Origin: Croceibacterium aestuarii
GTDB taxonomy: Bacteria > Pseudomonadota > Alphaproteobacteria > Sphingomonadales > Sphingomonadaceae
Length of the DNA: 64,000 bases
Direction: 5' to 3'
Assembly (NCBI RefSeq): GCF_030657335.1
Contig: NZ_CP131039.1
Coordinates: forward strand, 2,062,501-2,126,500
The notes below the pieces were generated by a model. It worked only from the letters and a program-made list of their open reading frames with translations, searched no databases and was not told the DNA's origin. Every line of letters begins with the position of its first letter. The first letter of the stretch is position 1. Positions 63,303 to 64,000 of this stretch are shown here, piece after piece. Made by a program: the position numbers and the translations under genes.

Positions 63303-64000
63303 ATGGCACGATTCACTTTCAACCTCCCCGACATCGGTGAAGGCATCGCCGAAGCAGAGATCGTCGCCTGGCACGTGAAGGTCGGCGACATGGTCGAGGA
63401 AGACGGCCGCCTGGCCGACATGATGACCGACAAGGCGACCGTCGAGATGGAGAGCCCGGTCTCCGGCAAGATCGTCGAGGTCGCGGGCGAGGAGGGCGAT
63501 GTGATCGCCATTGGCAGCCCGCTGGTGGTCGTCGAGACCGAAGGCGAAATTCCGGAAGAGGTCGTCGAAGCCAACGAAGCGGTGGCCGAGGAGGCCGATG
63601 CCCCCGCGCCGAAGGCCGAAGCGGTCGAGCAGCGGATCGAGGTCGAGACTTCCGACGCCAGCGATGCCGAGGATGCGATTGCTGCGGAAGCGGCACCGCC
63701 AGAACCCGTTCGTCCTGAGCCTGTCGAAGGACGAAGTGCGGAGCCACAACCGTCGCAAGTTCGCGGTTCGACAGGCTCACCGCGAACGGAGAAGGACAAG
63801 CCTTCTCCGGCAAGCGGACCTTCCTCCGGCGCCAAAGTCCTCGCCAGCCCGGCCGTGCGCCAGCGCGCCGCCGAACTGGGCATCGATCTTGGCGAAGTGC
63901 GCCCGGCCGAGGACGGCCGCGTGCGCCATGCCGACCTCGATGCCTTCCTGTCCTACGGCGCGAGCAAGGGCTTTGCACCGGCGGGCAAGGCGATGCGCGA
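63303..64000 (+). CDS. Branched-chain 2-oxoacid dehydrogenase E2 (partial, cut by window end)
   Basis: Lipoyl-bearing acyltransferase core subunit; only the first 232 codons are in the window. The N-terminal lipoyl domain (FNLPDIGEGIAEAEIVAWHVKVGD, lipoyl-Lys in DKATVEM) is followed by an Ala/Glu/Pro linker and a peripheral-subunit-binding domain (LASPAVRQRAAELGIDLGEVRPAEDGRVRHADLDAF). The linker contains RPEPVEGRSAEP and GSTGSPRTEKD, the translated form of an inserted palindrome pair. The catalytic domain lies beyond the window. Confidence 0.92.
   Translation, partial: MARFTFNLPDIGEGIAEAEIVAWHVKVGDMVEEDGRLADMMTDKATVEMESPVSGKIVEVAGEEGDVIAIGSPLVVVETEGEIPEEVVEANEAVAEEADAPAPKAEAVEQRIEVETSDASDAEDAIAAEAAPPEPVRPEPVEGRSAEPQPSQVRGSTGSPRTEKDKPSPASGPSSGAKVLASPAVRQRAAELGIDLGEVRPAEDGRVRHADLDAFLSYGASKGFAPAGKAMR
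63709..63787. repeat. Inverted pair of dispersed palindromes inside the E2 linker
   Basis: Left hairpin: TTCGTCCT and AGGACGAA (63709-63716, 63728-63735) around an 11-base loop. Right hairpin: GTTCGCGGT and ACCGCGAAC (63759-63767, 63779-63787) around another 11-base loop. The two loops (63717-63727 and 63768-63778) are exact reverse complements. The pair keeps the frame open and adds roughly 27-30 codons. Confidence 0.85.

Overview
The window looks like a chromosomal segment of a GC-rich alphaproteobacterium, most likely order Sphingomonadales and plausibly family Erythrobacteraceae. This is inferred from gene content and the style of the encoded proteins: a BamD with its own lipobox, DUF6152 and DUF3606 proteins, an M56/BlaI pair, an aerobic KorAB enzyme, and the branched-chain 2-oxoacid dehydrogenase cluster. 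Dispersed palindromes of the kinds common in these genomes point the same way. No plasmid, prophage, insertion sequence, rRNA operon or CRISPR array is visible. One tRNA gene, tRNA-Pro(CGG), is present.

Layout. 1-2.8 kb is an accessory patch: the end of an unidentified protein, an HNH endonuclease, a repeat-filled gap, and a DNA-binding-like protein whose gene carries an in-frame tandem palindromic repeat. 2.8-10.8 kb holds two SAM methyltransferases, two GGDEF-EAL cyclic-di-GMP proteins and a CmcJ/NvfI-type oxidoreductase. 10.8-24.4 kb is mostly housekeeping: bamD, recN, ligA and an MFS carrier. It is interrupted by an AT-richer Mrr-type endonuclease and a Met/His-rich metal-type pair (DUF2946 plus outer-membrane transporter). 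23.1-29.3 kb is a minus-strand run: CE15-like esterase, rhodanese lipoprotein, Gfo/Idh/MocA oxidoreductase, DUF2459, prmA, subclass B3 metallo-beta-lactamase and SDR. The last four overlap one another.

29.4-32.0 kb is sdhCDA without sdhB. 32-35 kb has a winged-helix membrane regulator, a DUF202 protein and a cyclophilin. 35.0-36.7 kb is a compact predicted nitric-oxide response module: an Rrf2 regulator divergent from a truncated haemoglobin, a membrane protein and a DUF1971 protein, with a palindrome between. 36.7-40.9 kb has an FMN lactate dehydrogenase, a BlaI/M56 pair with a predicted operator, and a zinc metallopeptidase. 41-46.5 kb has 3-hydroxybutyrate dehydrogenase, a zinc-ribbon protein, guaB, an ExbD-like lipoprotein, a second repeat-filled gap, rsmB and a TPR protein.

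46.5-51.1 kb carries rppH, an HSL-type esterase and korAB. 51.3-57.2 kb holds a membrane hydrolase and a PAP2 phosphatase whose 3' ends overlap, then photolyase, cyclopropane synthase, a serine hydrolase and a PilZ protein. 57.3-60.9 kb has an SDR, purF, tRNA-Pro and thyA. 60.9-64.0 kb is a branched-chain 2-oxoacid dehydrogenase operon (E1 alpha, E1 beta, E2) behind a good sigma70-like promoter. The E2 gene is cut by the window end and contains a pair of dispersed palindromes inserted in frame in its linker.

No single clearly undescribed multi-gene system stands out. The most interesting signals are the coding-sequence palindromes, the overlapped SDR/metallo-beta-lactamase/prmA/DUF2459 run, the nitric-oxide module with its operator, and the sensor-less BlaI/M56 pair.
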